DNA from: a bacterium
Lineage (GTDB): Bacteria; Planctomycetota; UBA1135; UBA2386
Assembly: GCA_030432695.1 (NCBI GenBank)
Contig: JAUILN010000019.1
Span: forward strand, 124,001 to 188,000
Reading direction: 5' to 3'
DNA: 64,000 nt
The translations under genes were made by a program, and so were the position numbers. The notes beneath the pieces are model-generated. The model was not told the DNA's origin. It saw only the letters and a program-made list of their open reading frames with translations, and did not search any database. This document shows, piece after piece, positions 9,265-17,509 of this stretch. Each line of letters begins with the position of its first letter. Positions within the stretch are counted from its first letter, which is position 1.

Positions 9265-11556
9265 ATGGAGAGGTTCGAGCCCGCCGAAGCAACGAACCCA
9301 CCCATGGAAACGCCCCGCCCCCGCTCCCCATCCTCGCTCGGTCGCGACCTGCTGGCCGGATCCGTGGTGTTCCTGGTGGCGTTGCCGCTGTGCCTGGGAA
9401 TCGCCCTCGCATCCGACGCGCCGCTGATCTCCGGCATCGTCGCCGGCATCGTCGGCGGTCTGGTGATCGGCCCGCTCAGCGGGTCGCACACCAGCGTCTC
9501 GGGCCCCGCGGCCGGCCTCACGGCAATCGTGATCGCACAGATCGCGACCCTCGGCTCGTTCGACGCGTTCCTGGCCGCCGTGGTGCTGGCCGGCGTGATG
9601 CAGCTGGGGTTCGGGATCCTGCGCGGTGGCTTCATCGCCGCGTTCTTCCCCACGAGCGTGATCAAGGGGCTCCTGGCGGCAATCGGCCTGATCCTGATCC
9701 TCAAGCAGATCCCCCACCTCTTCGGTCACGACATCGACCCCGAAGGCGAGATGTCGTTCGTCCAGCCCGACCGCGAGAACACCTTCACCGAACTGTGGCG
9801 GACCATCAGCGATCTGCACGGCGGCGCGATGCTGATCGGACTGGGCTCGCTCGCGATCCTGATGCTCTGGGACCGTATCGCACTGCTGAAGAACTCGGTG
9901 GTTCCAGCCCCGCTGGTGGTCGTGCTGTTCGGCGTGGTCGGCAGCCTGTTGCTCCGGGAGCTGGTCGGGGGCAATTGGATCATCGAGGAGTCGCACCGGG
10001 TGCAGGTGCCGATCTTCAGCGAGGAGGGTGGCGTAACCGAACTCCTGCGGCACCCCGACTGGTCGGTGATCGGTGGTTCGCCGGTCTGGATCGCCGCGGT
10101 GACGATCGCGATCGTCGCGTCGCTCGAGACCCTGCTGAACCTCGAAGCCGTCGACGGCCTGGACCCGCTGAAGCGCGACTCCAATCCCAATCGCGAGCTG
10201 GTCGCGCAGGGGGTGGGCAACATCGCCTCCGGAATGATCGGCGGACTCCCGGTGACGTCGGTCATCGTGCGCTCGTCGGTGAACGTGCAGATGGGGGCGA
10301 GGACCAAGGCCTCGGCGATCTTCCACGGGATCCTGCTGGTGGGCTGCGTCGGCCTGCTGCCCGCGTGGCTCAACGAAATCCCCCTGTCGGCGTTGGCGGC
10401 GATCCTGATCGTCACCGGCTTCAAGCTCGCCAACCCGAAGACCGTCCGCCAGATGGCCGAACGGGGCAGAGCACAGTTCCTGCCGTTCCTGGTCACCGTG
10501 CTGGCGATCGTGTTCACCGACCTGCTGGTCGGGATCATCATCGGCCTGGTCGTGGCAATCGGCTTCATCCTGCGCAGCAACATGCGCAATCCGCTGCGCG
10601 TCTTCCAAGAGAAGCACGTCAGCGGCGAGGTGACCCGCGTCGAACTCGCCAACCAGATGAGCTTCCTGAACCGGGCCTCGCTGCATGACCTGATGCACCG
10701 CGTCCCGGAAGGCAGCCACGTCATGCTCGACGCGTCGCAGACCGACTACATCGATCCCGACATCATGGATCTCATCGTGGAGTTCCGCGAAGAGGTCGCC
10801 CCGGCCCGCGGCGTGAAACTGAGCTTGAAGGGCCTCAAGAAGCACTACGACAGCCTCGAGGATCACGTGCACTTCGTCGACTTCTCGAGCCGGGAGGTGC
10901 AATCCAGCGTGACCCCGGATGCGGTCCTGCAGGCGCTGAAGGACGGCAACGAACGCTTCCGCACCGGCACGCAGCTCACGCGCAATCTCAATCGCCAGAT
11001 CACCGCCACCTCCGCGGGCCAGTTCCCGATCGCGGCCATCCTGAGCTGCATCGACAGCCGCACTCCGGTGGAGATGCTCTTCGACCTCGGCCTCGGCGAC
11101 GTCTTCAGCGTCCGTATGGCGGGCAACGTGGCGCGCGACAAGGTGCTCGGCTGCCTGGAGTTCTCCTGCGTGGTGGCCGGCGCCAAGCTGATCCTGGTGA
11201 TGGGTCACACGAAGTGCGGCGCGGTCACTGCAGCGGTCAATCTCTACGACCGCGAGCAGACGGTGGCCGAGGCGACCGGGTGCGACAACCTCGGCGTGCT
11301 GCTGGACGCCATCTCGGAGGCCGTACCGGCCGAACGGCTCGAGGGCCGAGAGCGATGGGCCGACGCCGAGAAGTCCGCGTTCGCCGATCTGGTCGCGGCG
11401 CGCAACGTGGAACGCACCATCGAGACGATTCGCAACCAGAGCCCGTCGCTGGCCCGGCTCGAGCGCGAGGGCAAGATCGCGGTGTATGGCGCGATGTACG
11501 ACGTAGCCACCGGCGAGGTCGAGTTTCTACCCACCACCGCTCCGGTGAGCCCGTGA
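9265..11556 (+). CDS. SulP-family anion (bicarbonate/sulfate) transporter fused to beta-carbonic anhydrase
   Basis: The 763-aa protein begins with a SulP permease: about 10-12 hydrophobic helices over residues 25-440, with LGIALASDAPLISGIVAGIVGG near the start. A short STAS-like segment follows (about 460-530). The last 220 residues form a beta-class carbonic anhydrase with the zinc ligands Cys595, Asp597 and Arg599 (CIDSR) and His648/Cys651 (HTKC). Known SulP-CA fusions are thought to move bicarbonate and interconvert it with CO2 at the inner face of the membrane. All zinc-site residues are intact, so an active enzyme is likely. The start could also be the Met at 9304; neither start has a clear ribosome-binding site. 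Confidence 0.92.
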   Translation: MERFEPAEATNPPMETPRPRSPSSLGRDLLAGSVVFLVALPLCLGIALASDAPLISGIVAGIVGGLVIGPLSGSHTSVSGPAAGLTAIVIAQIATLGSFDAFLAAVVLAGVMQLGFGILRGGFIAAFFPTSVIKGLLAAIGLILILKQIPHLFGHDIDPEGEMSFVQPDRENTFTELWRTISDLHGGAMLIGLGSLAILMLWDRIALLKNSVVPAPLVVVLFGVVGSLLLRELVGGNWIIEESHRVQVPIFSEEGGVTELLRHPDWSVIGGSPVWIAAVTIAIVASLETLLNLEAVDGLDPLKRDSNPNRELVAQGVGNIASGMIGGLPVTSVIVRSSVNVQMGARTKASAIFHGILLVGCVGLLPAWLNEIPLSALAAILIVTGFKLANPKTVRQMAERGRAQFLPFLVTVLAIVFTDLLVGIIIGLVVAIGFILRSNMRNPLRVFQEKHVSGEVTRVELANQMSFLNRASLHDLMHRVPEGSHVMLDASQTDYIDPDIMDLIVEFREEVAPARGVKLSLKGLKKHYDSLEDHVHFVDFSSREVQSSVTPDAVLQALKDGNERFRTGTQLTRNLNRQITATSAGQFPIAAILSCIDSRTPVEMLFDLGLGDVFSVRMAGNVARDKVLGCLEFSCVVAGAKLILVMGHTKCGAVTAAVNLYDREQTVAEATGCDNLGVLLDAISEAVPAERLEGRERWADAEKSAFADLVAARNVERTIETIRNQSPSLARLEREGKIAVYGAMYDVATGEVEFLPTTAPVSP

Positions 11557-11598
11557 CCAGGTAGAGCCTCCGGACTCACCTCGCGTCTCCGGAGCCGA

Positions 11599-13182
11599 TC
11601 ACCAACCAGTCAGCCGAACGATCGAGTGCGGGCTCGTCGCCATTCCGCGGTGCAGCCAGGCCTCGGAGACCACGACCGTGACGGCGACGACGGCCACCAA
11701 CGCCGCGAGGCCACGCGCGCCGAGCCACCGAGCGGTTCCTGCGGCGACCAGGATCGCGAACGCCGGGAACGACGCGAACACCAACCGCGCATTGGTGAAC
11801 CACGGATAGGCGGGCGTGGGCCAGTACGCCTCCCGGAAGTCCCAGGCGAGCGAGATCGTGAGCAGTAGCGCCGGCGCCATGAGCGTGCCCACCCACAACG
11901 CGGCGCCGAGCGGTGGACGAGCCTCGACCCACTGCCTGCGCCGCGCCCCGAGCAGTGCTGCCGCGAGCAGCCCCAGCAACGAGACCCCCAGGTAGACGCC
12001 GTCGCTCCACGCGAGACCGAGTTCCACGTCGTGCCAGTGCAGCTCGCCACGCCACGCTCGGGTGACCGTGTCGCCGACGAACAGCATCCAACCCTCCAAC
12101 GTGGTCACGGGATGCTCGCTCAGATTGGCCCAGGTCTGCGGTGCGAACCGCATCAGCTCGGTCTTGTGCTTCGAACCAGTGAGTTCGCCCATCCACGCCA
12201 GCGCGTAGCCGCACCAGAGGACCACCGGCAGCAGCAGGCCGATCGCCGTAGGGATCAGCGCCCGGCGAGCGTGTCGGACCGCGGGCCACAGCGCGACCAG
12301 CGCGGCGAGGACCATCGGCGCATTGGTCGGCTTGACCAATCCCAAGACGGCCAGCAGCAGGCCGACCCCGAGACCACGCCACGGCCCGGGAGCACGGCCG
12401 GCGGCCGCGGCGATCGAGTAGCCGGCCGCGGCCAGGAGCGCCAGCGGACCGAGCAGGACCCCGAGGACGTCGTTGTTCACGCAGGCCAGCACGTCCTGAG
12501 GCGCCAGCGCCACCAAGACCGCGGCACCGAGAGCTGCCGGCCAACTGCCGGGCACGGCGTATCGAGCCAGCCACCAGGTCGCGACCACCGCGCCCGCCGC
12601 GACCAGAGCGCCGAGCCAGCGGGTCCACAAGAGCAGGCCCGGGCCATCGAATCCAAGCGTGCCGCCCAGTCGCCACCAACCGGCAGCGAGCAGGTAGTAG
12701 ACGGGTGGCTGGAACGCCTCGTAGTTGGGGCCCCGCTCCCAGGCCGCCTGGATCTGACGCCCGATCTCGACCTGGACGGCTTCGACATACTCCGGGTGCT
12801 GCTCGACCAGTTCACGCAGCTCGGGATCCCCGGCGAGGTAGTCCGGGTCGAGCAACATGCCCGGAAGAGCATGACCCATCGGCCCCGCTGTCAGGGGTCG
12901 CTGCCATTCCGGCGATTGGTAGCGCGCCCCCAGTTCGAGCGCCTCGCGGCCGAACGCGTCCGCGCCCTTCGCCGGCCAGTCGCCGTGGGCGTAGCGCTGC
13001 ACGAGGTCGTAGTGGGTGTCCTCGTCGAGGTGCGCGTAGAGGGGCATCAACGACGCGAGCAGCGCGACACGGAGCGCGGCGAACACCGCCGCTGCGGCCA
13101 CTCCCCAGACGACCCAGCGAGGCGGGACGCCGTCGGAGGGCCTTTTCCATGCGCTCCTGGATTGATCGGAAGGTGCCGCCAT
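11599..13182 (-). CDS. Multipass membrane protein resembling GT-C / DUF2142-type glycosyltransferases
   Basis: The 527-aa product has about ten to twelve transmembrane helices. The first loop has an acidic motif, HLDEDTHYDLVQRYAHGDWP, typical of lipid-linked sugar transferases of the GT-C fold (ArnT/PMT-like), where an aspartate near the first helix is catalytic. The loop around residues 80-145 (with PDYLAGDPEL and AFQPPVYYLLA) also fits that group. It would transfer a sugar from a polyprenyl carrier outside the cytoplasmic membrane; donor and acceptor are unknown. I chose ATG 13182; the frame stays open to 13371, but that extra part has no coding character. It is monocistronic and divergent from the secreted protein at 13425. 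Confidence 0.7.
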   Translation of the reverse strand: MAAPSDQSRSAWKRPSDGVPPRWVVWGVAAAAVFAALRVALLASLMPLYAHLDEDTHYDLVQRYAHGDWPAKGADAFGREALELGARYQSPEWQRPLTAGPMGHALPGMLLDPDYLAGDPELRELVEQHPEYVEAVQVEIGRQIQAAWERGPNYEAFQPPVYYLLAAGWWRLGGTLGFDGPGLLLWTRWLGALVAAGAVVATWWLARYAVPGSWPAALGAAVLVALAPQDVLACVNNDVLGVLLGPLALLAAAGYSIAAAAGRAPGPWRGLGVGLLLAVLGLVKPTNAPMVLAALVALWPAVRHARRALIPTAIGLLLPVVLWCGYALAWMGELTGSKHKTELMRFAPQTWANLSEHPVTTLEGWMLFVGDTVTRAWRGELHWHDVELGLAWSDGVYLGVSLLGLLAAALLGARRRQWVEARPPLGAALWVGTLMAPALLLTISLAWDFREAYWPTPAYPWFTNARLVFASFPAFAILVAAGTARWLGARGLAALVAVVAVTVVVSEAWLHRGMATSPHSIVRLTGW

Positions 13183-13424
13183 CGGACTTCGGAACGGTGC
13201 CGATGCACCCTCCTGCGAGCAAGGCCGGAGCACCGGATCCCACATCGGGACCGCCGCGCGATCCGACCCCATTGACAGCGCGCACAGGCGCGCACAAAAC
13301 CAGGATCGGGAGAGCCCCGATCCCCGCCTCATCGCGGTGGAGGTCCAGCAGACCCAGGGAATTGGAGTCATGCTGGAGCGTTCACTTCCTCCACCGCCCC
13401 CTCCGTCTATCGATCCTTCCTGAG

Positions 13425-14468
13425 ATGAACCGACGCTACCTGTACACCTTCAGCCTGACGGCTCTGCTGGCATCGGCCGGCGCCGCGCAGGTCGACGGCC
13501 GCATCGACTACCTTCGCGGCTGCACCAACCCCGGCCCTGCCGACAGCCTCCGCGCCGAACTCGTGAGCCCGCCGGTGTGGGTCGCCGACGCCAACGGCTA
13601 TGTCGGCTTCGAGATCGAATCGCACCCGCGGCCGGGCGGCTGGCGCTACGAGACCAACTTCGCCGGCTACTCCGGCACCGGCTACTACCGCTGGGACGAC
13701 CAGAACCAGCCGACGCAGGGTGGCTTCGGCCTGATGACCTTCCAGGTCAAGCTGCCGTTCAACGCCACCTACCAGCTCCGCATCCACAACTTCCACAACA
13801 ACCCGGAGCCGAACCAGAGCAACGACTGCTGGGTCCGGGTGGATGGCGGCGACTGGACCAAGGTCTACTCGAACCTCGGCCAGGCGACGGTCGGCGTGTG
13901 GAACTGGCACTCCAACGTGCTGCCGCGCCAGATCGGCGCTGCCTGGCTGCTCTCCGCCGGAACCCACACCGTCGAGATCTCGGCCCGGTCGAACGGCTTC
14001 TGCATCGACCGCGTGCACATGTTCCCGAACCCGGTCGCGGGTGAGGACATCAACCTGCCGATCAGCGAGCGCCTGCGCTCGACCCCGCTCGTCGGTGGCC
14101 CTCTCGCGCTCGAGATGGACGACCCGAACAACGAGGCCGGTCTGCCGACCAACGGCAGCACCACCGCGTTCCTGGTCGGCACGATCGACCGCGCGCCCGG
14201 CGGCAACGACTGCGGCACCCCGGTCCCGGGCTTCGGTCCGACCGGTGGCCCTGGCGACGCCCTGCTGAACCTCCCCGCGGGCACTTTCCTGCTCGGCGGC
14301 CCGCTGGCCTGGTCCGGCCCCGGCAACCCGGCCGTCGCGCGCATGGTCGCGCCGAACGACCCGGGTCTCCTGGGCTACACCCTGCTGGTCCAGGGCATCA
14401 TGGTCGATGGCGGCTCCGGCCGCGGCGTGTTCCTCGACGGCGCGCGCCTGACGTTCGGCAACCGGTGA
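13425..14468 (+). CDS. Secreted protein with a carbohydrate-binding-like beta-sandwich, function unknown
   Basis: This 347-aa protein starts with a signal peptide (MNRRYLYTFSLTALLASAGA, then A-Q). The segment around residues 45-200 is rich in W, Y and N (WRYETNFAGYSGTGYYRWDD, YQLRIHNFHNN, HTVEISARSNGFCIDRVHMF). The pattern is that of galactose-binding/malectin-like beta-sandwich modules, in which the last strand carries a 'D-R-V' ending. The remaining residues are Gly/Pro-rich without a known motif. A cell-surface or extracellular role in binding glycans is inferred. The gene is divergent from the membrane glycosyltransferase-like gene. Confidence 0.7.
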   Translation: MNRRYLYTFSLTALLASAGAAQVDGRIDYLRGCTNPGPADSLRAELVSPPVWVADANGYVGFEIESHPRPGGWRYETNFAGYSGTGYYRWDDQNQPTQGGFGLMTFQVKLPFNATYQLRIHNFHNNPEPNQSNDCWVRVDGGDWTKVYSNLGQATVGVWNWHSNVLPRQIGAAWLLSAGTHTVEISARSNGFCIDRVHMFPNPVAGEDINLPISERLRSTPLVGGPLALEMDDPNNEAGLPTNGSTTAFLVGTIDRAPGGNDCGTPVPGFGPTGGPGDALLNLPAGTFLLGGPLAWSGPGNPAVARMVAPNDPGLLGYTLLVQGIMVDGGSGRGVFLDGARLTFGNR

Positions 14469-14542
14469 ATCCGGCCGGCGGCGGCGGAATCCGCCACACG
14501 CTTCCTCGGGCTCGCGCGCGGCCGTAACCTGCGCGCAGCCCG

Positions 14543-15151
14543 ATGGACGTCCCCCTGACCACCTGGATCGCGGTCCCCCTGATCGGGGGCCTGATCGGCT
14601 ATCTCACCAACTGGCTCGCGGTGAAGATGATCTTCCGGCCCATCAAGCCGGTGAAGATCCTCGGCATCCGGATCCAGGGCCTGATCGGCCGCCGCCAATC
14701 CGAGCTGGCGGCCAGCATCGGATCGGTGGTCGGGGACCATCTCGTCAGCCACGAGGACATCGTCAAGGGCTTCGAGAAGGTCGACCTCCACGCGCTGCTC
14801 GGCGAGGTGCTGAAGCGCGGCATGGCCAAGAAGATCGACGGCCTGAAGAGCCTGCCGCTGATCGGCGGATTCCTGACCGACGAGCGGATCGAGGATCTGC
14901 GCAAGTCGATCACCGAGGGGATCCTCGAACACAAGGCGCTGATCTTCGAGAAGCTCGAGGAGGCCGTGGAGCAGGGCCTCGACGTCGAGGAGATGGTCCG
15001 CGAGAAGGTCGAGGGATTCGAGGTCCGGACCCTGGAGACCCTGGTTCTCCAGGTCGCTCGGAAGGAACTCCGGGCGATCGAGATCCTGGGCCTGTTGCTC
15101 GGCGCCCTGATCGGCGTCGCCCAGGTCTTCGTGATCGGGCTGAGCGCGTAG
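14543..15151 (+). CDS. DUF445-family membrane protein
   Basis: The 202-aa product has a transmembrane helix at each end (about 8-25 and 180-200) and a charged alpha-helical middle. The N-terminal part matches DUF445/YheB proteins: PLIGGLIGYLTNWLAVKMIF followed by GLIGRRQSELAASIGSVVG. Some DUF445 members have about 400 residues with the unit repeated; this is the short, single-unit form. The biochemical role of the family is not established. A hairpin likely to end transcription follows at 15170. Confidence 0.8.
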   Translation: MDVPLTTWIAVPLIGGLIGYLTNWLAVKMIFRPIKPVKILGIRIQGLIGRRQSELAASIGSVVGDHLVSHEDIVKGFEKVDLHALLGEVLKRGMAKKIDGLKSLPLIGGFLTDERIEDLRKSITEGILEHKALIFEKLEEAVEQGLDVEEMVREKVEGFEVRTLETLVLQVARKELRAIEILGLLLGALIGVAQVFVIGLSA

Positions 15152-15169
15152 CGCGCCGCCGTCCGGGAC

Positions 15170-15199
15170 GGAGGAAGCGCAAGGAATATGCGTTCCTCC
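15170..15199 (+). terminator. Hairpin after the DUF445 gene
   Basis: GGAGGAA(g)CGCA at 15170-15181 pairs with TGCGTTCCTCC at 15189-15199, leaving one bulged G and a seven-base loop. It lies 18 bases after the stop at 15151. There is no T-run, so it is a weak or factor-assisted terminator at best. Confidence 0.5.
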
Positions 15200-15268
15200 C
15201 CGTGATCCTCCACGCCCCGGGAGCACTGCGGAGCGGGATCCCGGCCGCCGAGGGCACATGCCCGCACG

Positions 15269-17509
15269 GTGGCGTTCCCGCTGCACCCGAGGCACCCCGT
15301 GTTCCCCCGAGCGATCGCGATCGGCTTCGCGCTCTCCCTGCACCTCACCGTCTCCGCCCAGGATGACCTTGCCGAGGCCCCGACCCGGCTGCACGGCATC
15401 TCCTACCAGGGCGCTCCCGGACTGACCCACGACGACGACGGCCAGCTGGTCGGCGGCTGCCGCGGCTACCGCGCCCGCTTCACGTCGGACGGACCCCGTT
15501 TCCTGCCGGCGCTCGGCCGAACGGCGCCACGTCTCTTCCCGGTCGACTTCCGCCTCGAAGACGTGGCCCGCGGGGCGACCCACCTGGCGTTGGCAGCCGC
15601 CGCTCCGGAGGCCGACGAACTCCAGGTCCGCTACGACCGCCGAACCTGCGTCGAACGCTACGACCTGCGAGCCGACGGAATGGCGCTCAGCCTGGTGTTC
15701 CCCGTCCCGGTCCCCGGAGATGGCGATCTCCGGGTCGCATTCGATCTGGACACCGAGCTGCAACCGACGCCGACCGACGAACCCGGCGTCGCGCTGCGCT
15801 GGCCGGGACTCGGCGGCATCGACATCGGTGGCGTCGAGGGGATCGACGCTCGCGGCCGCCGGGTCCGGGGCTCGATCGGGCTGTCCGGCCACACGCTCGA
15901 GCTCGGTCTACCCGCAGAGTTCCTGGACGCCGCCGAGTGGCCGGTGGTCCTCGATCCACTGATCGGAACCCGACTCCAGCTCGAAGGCACGACCGCGGAC
16001 ATCGGAGTCGAACCCGACATCGCGTGGGAGCCGCTCTCGCAGCGCTTCTGTGTGGTGTGGGAAGAGTGGTTCTCCAACAACGTCGCGGACGTCAGGGCCC
16101 GGATCGTCCGACCCGACGGCGTGCCGATCGGCAGCGAACTGTTCGTGACGCTGAACAGCGGCTCCCGGTCGATCGCACCCGCCGCCGCGTCGGTCCGCTT
16201 CCGCGGTCGCTTCGGAATCGTCTGGCAGGACGACCGGGCCGGCAACTGGGACGTCTGGGGCATCTCCCTCGATCCGACGGACCAGACCTTCGGCGCCCCC
16301 ACTGCGCTCGCCGACGGTCCTGCCGACGAGGTGATGCCAGACGTCGGAGGCGACCCGAGCGACACCGACGACGATCTGGTGGTCGTCTGGCGCGAGATCT
16401 CGCCGAACGCGATCCGCGCCCGCCAGGTCTCCATCTACCCCGACGAGAGCCTGCGACGTTTCGCAACGAGCGAGGCGGTCCGCACCGGCAGCGGCCTGAA
16501 CAATCCGCGGATCTCCCGGTCCGCCGGGCAGGACGGTCGCTTCCTGATCGTCTGGACCGCCGAGCAGACCGGCCACACCGACGTCGAGGGTTCGGTCTAC
16601 AGCCGCAACCTCCAGCGGATCGGCAGCGCCTTCCGCATCGCCAACTCGGCTGCGGACGAGGATCTGCCTGACGTCGACGGCAACGGCAGCGAGTGGATCG
16701 TCGCCTACGAGACCGAGACCACGCCGGGGTCGAGGGACAACGACATCGTCGCGCGGCCGGTGTTCCTCGACGGCACGCTCCCCGTCCGCGGCTCGGAGTT
16801 CGTCGTCGAGGGGGACACCAACGACGACGAGCGCTTCGCCTCGGTCGCCTGGATGGGCGGCTCGGCGCTCATCGCCTACCTCGACCAGCGGGCGCCCGGC
16901 AGCGTGTGGGACGTCTACGTCCGCTCGATCGATCCGTTCACCTGCCAGAGCTGTGAAGGTGTGTCGGGGGTGCACGACACCGGCGGAGACGACAACGCCG
17001 GGGTGGTCGTGTGCGGCACGCACGGCCTGTCCGGGGACACCGCTGGCGACTTCGCGCTGATCGCCTACGAGAACGACAGCGGAACCAACCTTCAGGACGT
17101 CATGGGCGCGCTCTACCGCACCGACGACGGACTGGTCACCGATCTGGCCCGCGGCTGTCCCAACGGCGGCCGCGCTGCGGCGACGTGCGCCCGCGTGCCC
17201 CACGGCGGGTTCCAGATCCGCGTGCGAGACGTGCCGGGACTGGTGACCGTCTACCTGGTGCTCTCGACCGACCGACTCCTCGGCAGCGGCGCCTGCGGTG
17301 GGTGCGAGCTCGTCGCCGACCCGTTCCGCGGCTGGGTGCTGCCGGTTCTCAGCGACTTCTTCGGCAATGCCGGCGCCCCCCTCGCCCTGCCCAACGAGCC
17401 GTCACTGCGCGGCGCGACCTTCTATGCGCAGTGGATCAGCTCGGGTGGCCGCGGCTGCCCGACCTGGAACGTCGAGTTCTCGAACGCCCTGCTGGTGGAG
17501 ATCCAATGA
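15269..17509 (+). CDS. Large secreted protein, paralogue 1 of a tandem pair, function unknown
   Basis: This 746-aa protein has a signal peptide (IAIGFALSLHLTVSAQ) reached from the GTG at 15269 or the GTG at 15299. Its N-terminal 200 residues share landmarks with the next gene: RFLPALGR, a 'D-L-D-T-E/D-L' strand, and LPAEF followed by WPVVLDPLI. The middle (about 230-600) holds repeats of the type 'W...D/E..G...D..V', reading like a degenerate beta-propeller (FCVVWEEW, FGIVWQDDRAGNWDVWG, FLIVWTAEQTGHTDVEG, WIVAYETET). The C-terminal part is cysteine-containing (CQSCEG, GACGGCEL). It is probably a surface or extracellular protein. Its stop overlaps the start of its paralogue. Confidence 0.72.
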   Translation: MAFPLHPRHPVFPRAIAIGFALSLHLTVSAQDDLAEAPTRLHGISYQGAPGLTHDDDGQLVGGCRGYRARFTSDGPRFLPALGRTAPRLFPVDFRLEDVARGATHLALAAAAPEADELQVRYDRRTCVERYDLRADGMALSLVFPVPVPGDGDLRVAFDLDTELQPTPTDEPGVALRWPGLGGIDIGGVEGIDARGRRVRGSIGLSGHTLELGLPAEFLDAAEWPVVLDPLIGTRLQLEGTTADIGVEPDIAWEPLSQRFCVVWEEWFSNNVADVRARIVRPDGVPIGSELFVTLNSGSRSIAPAAASVRFRGRFGIVWQDDRAGNWDVWGISLDPTDQTFGAPTALADGPADEVMPDVGGDPSDTDDDLVVVWREISPNAIRARQVSIYPDESLRRFATSEAVRTGSGLNNPRISRSAGQDGRFLIVWTAEQTGHTDVEGSVYSRNLQRIGSAFRIANSAADEDLPDVDGNGSEWIVAYETETTPGSRDNDIVARPVFLDGTLPVRGSEFVVEGDTNDDERFASVAWMGGSALIAYLDQRAPGSVWDVYVRSIDPFTCQSCEGVSGVHDTGGDDNAGVVVCGTHGLSGDTAGDFALIAYENDSGTNLQDVMGALYRTDDGLVTDLARGCPNGGRAAATCARVPHGGFQIRVRDVPGLVTVYLVLSTDRLLGSGACGGCELVADPFRGWVLPVLSDFFGNAGAPLALPNEPSLRGATFYAQWISSGGRGCPTWNVEFSNALLVEIQ

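Noticed and set aside
9265-9300. A tRNA T-arm-like string GGTTCGAGCCC
   Set aside because: No acceptor stem, anticodon arm or CCA end surrounds it; it is the start of the SulP coding sequence.
9223-11208. A 661-residue leftward open frame opposite the SulP-CA gene
   Set aside because: Its composition (His-, Asp- and Gln-rich) is that of antisense of a real GC-rich gene, while the forward frame has complete SulP and carbonic anhydrase motifs.
13183-13371. N-terminal extension of the GT-C-like protein up to 13371
   Set aside because: The extra residues have no membrane or family character, and the ATG at 13182 places the first helix at the usual distance.
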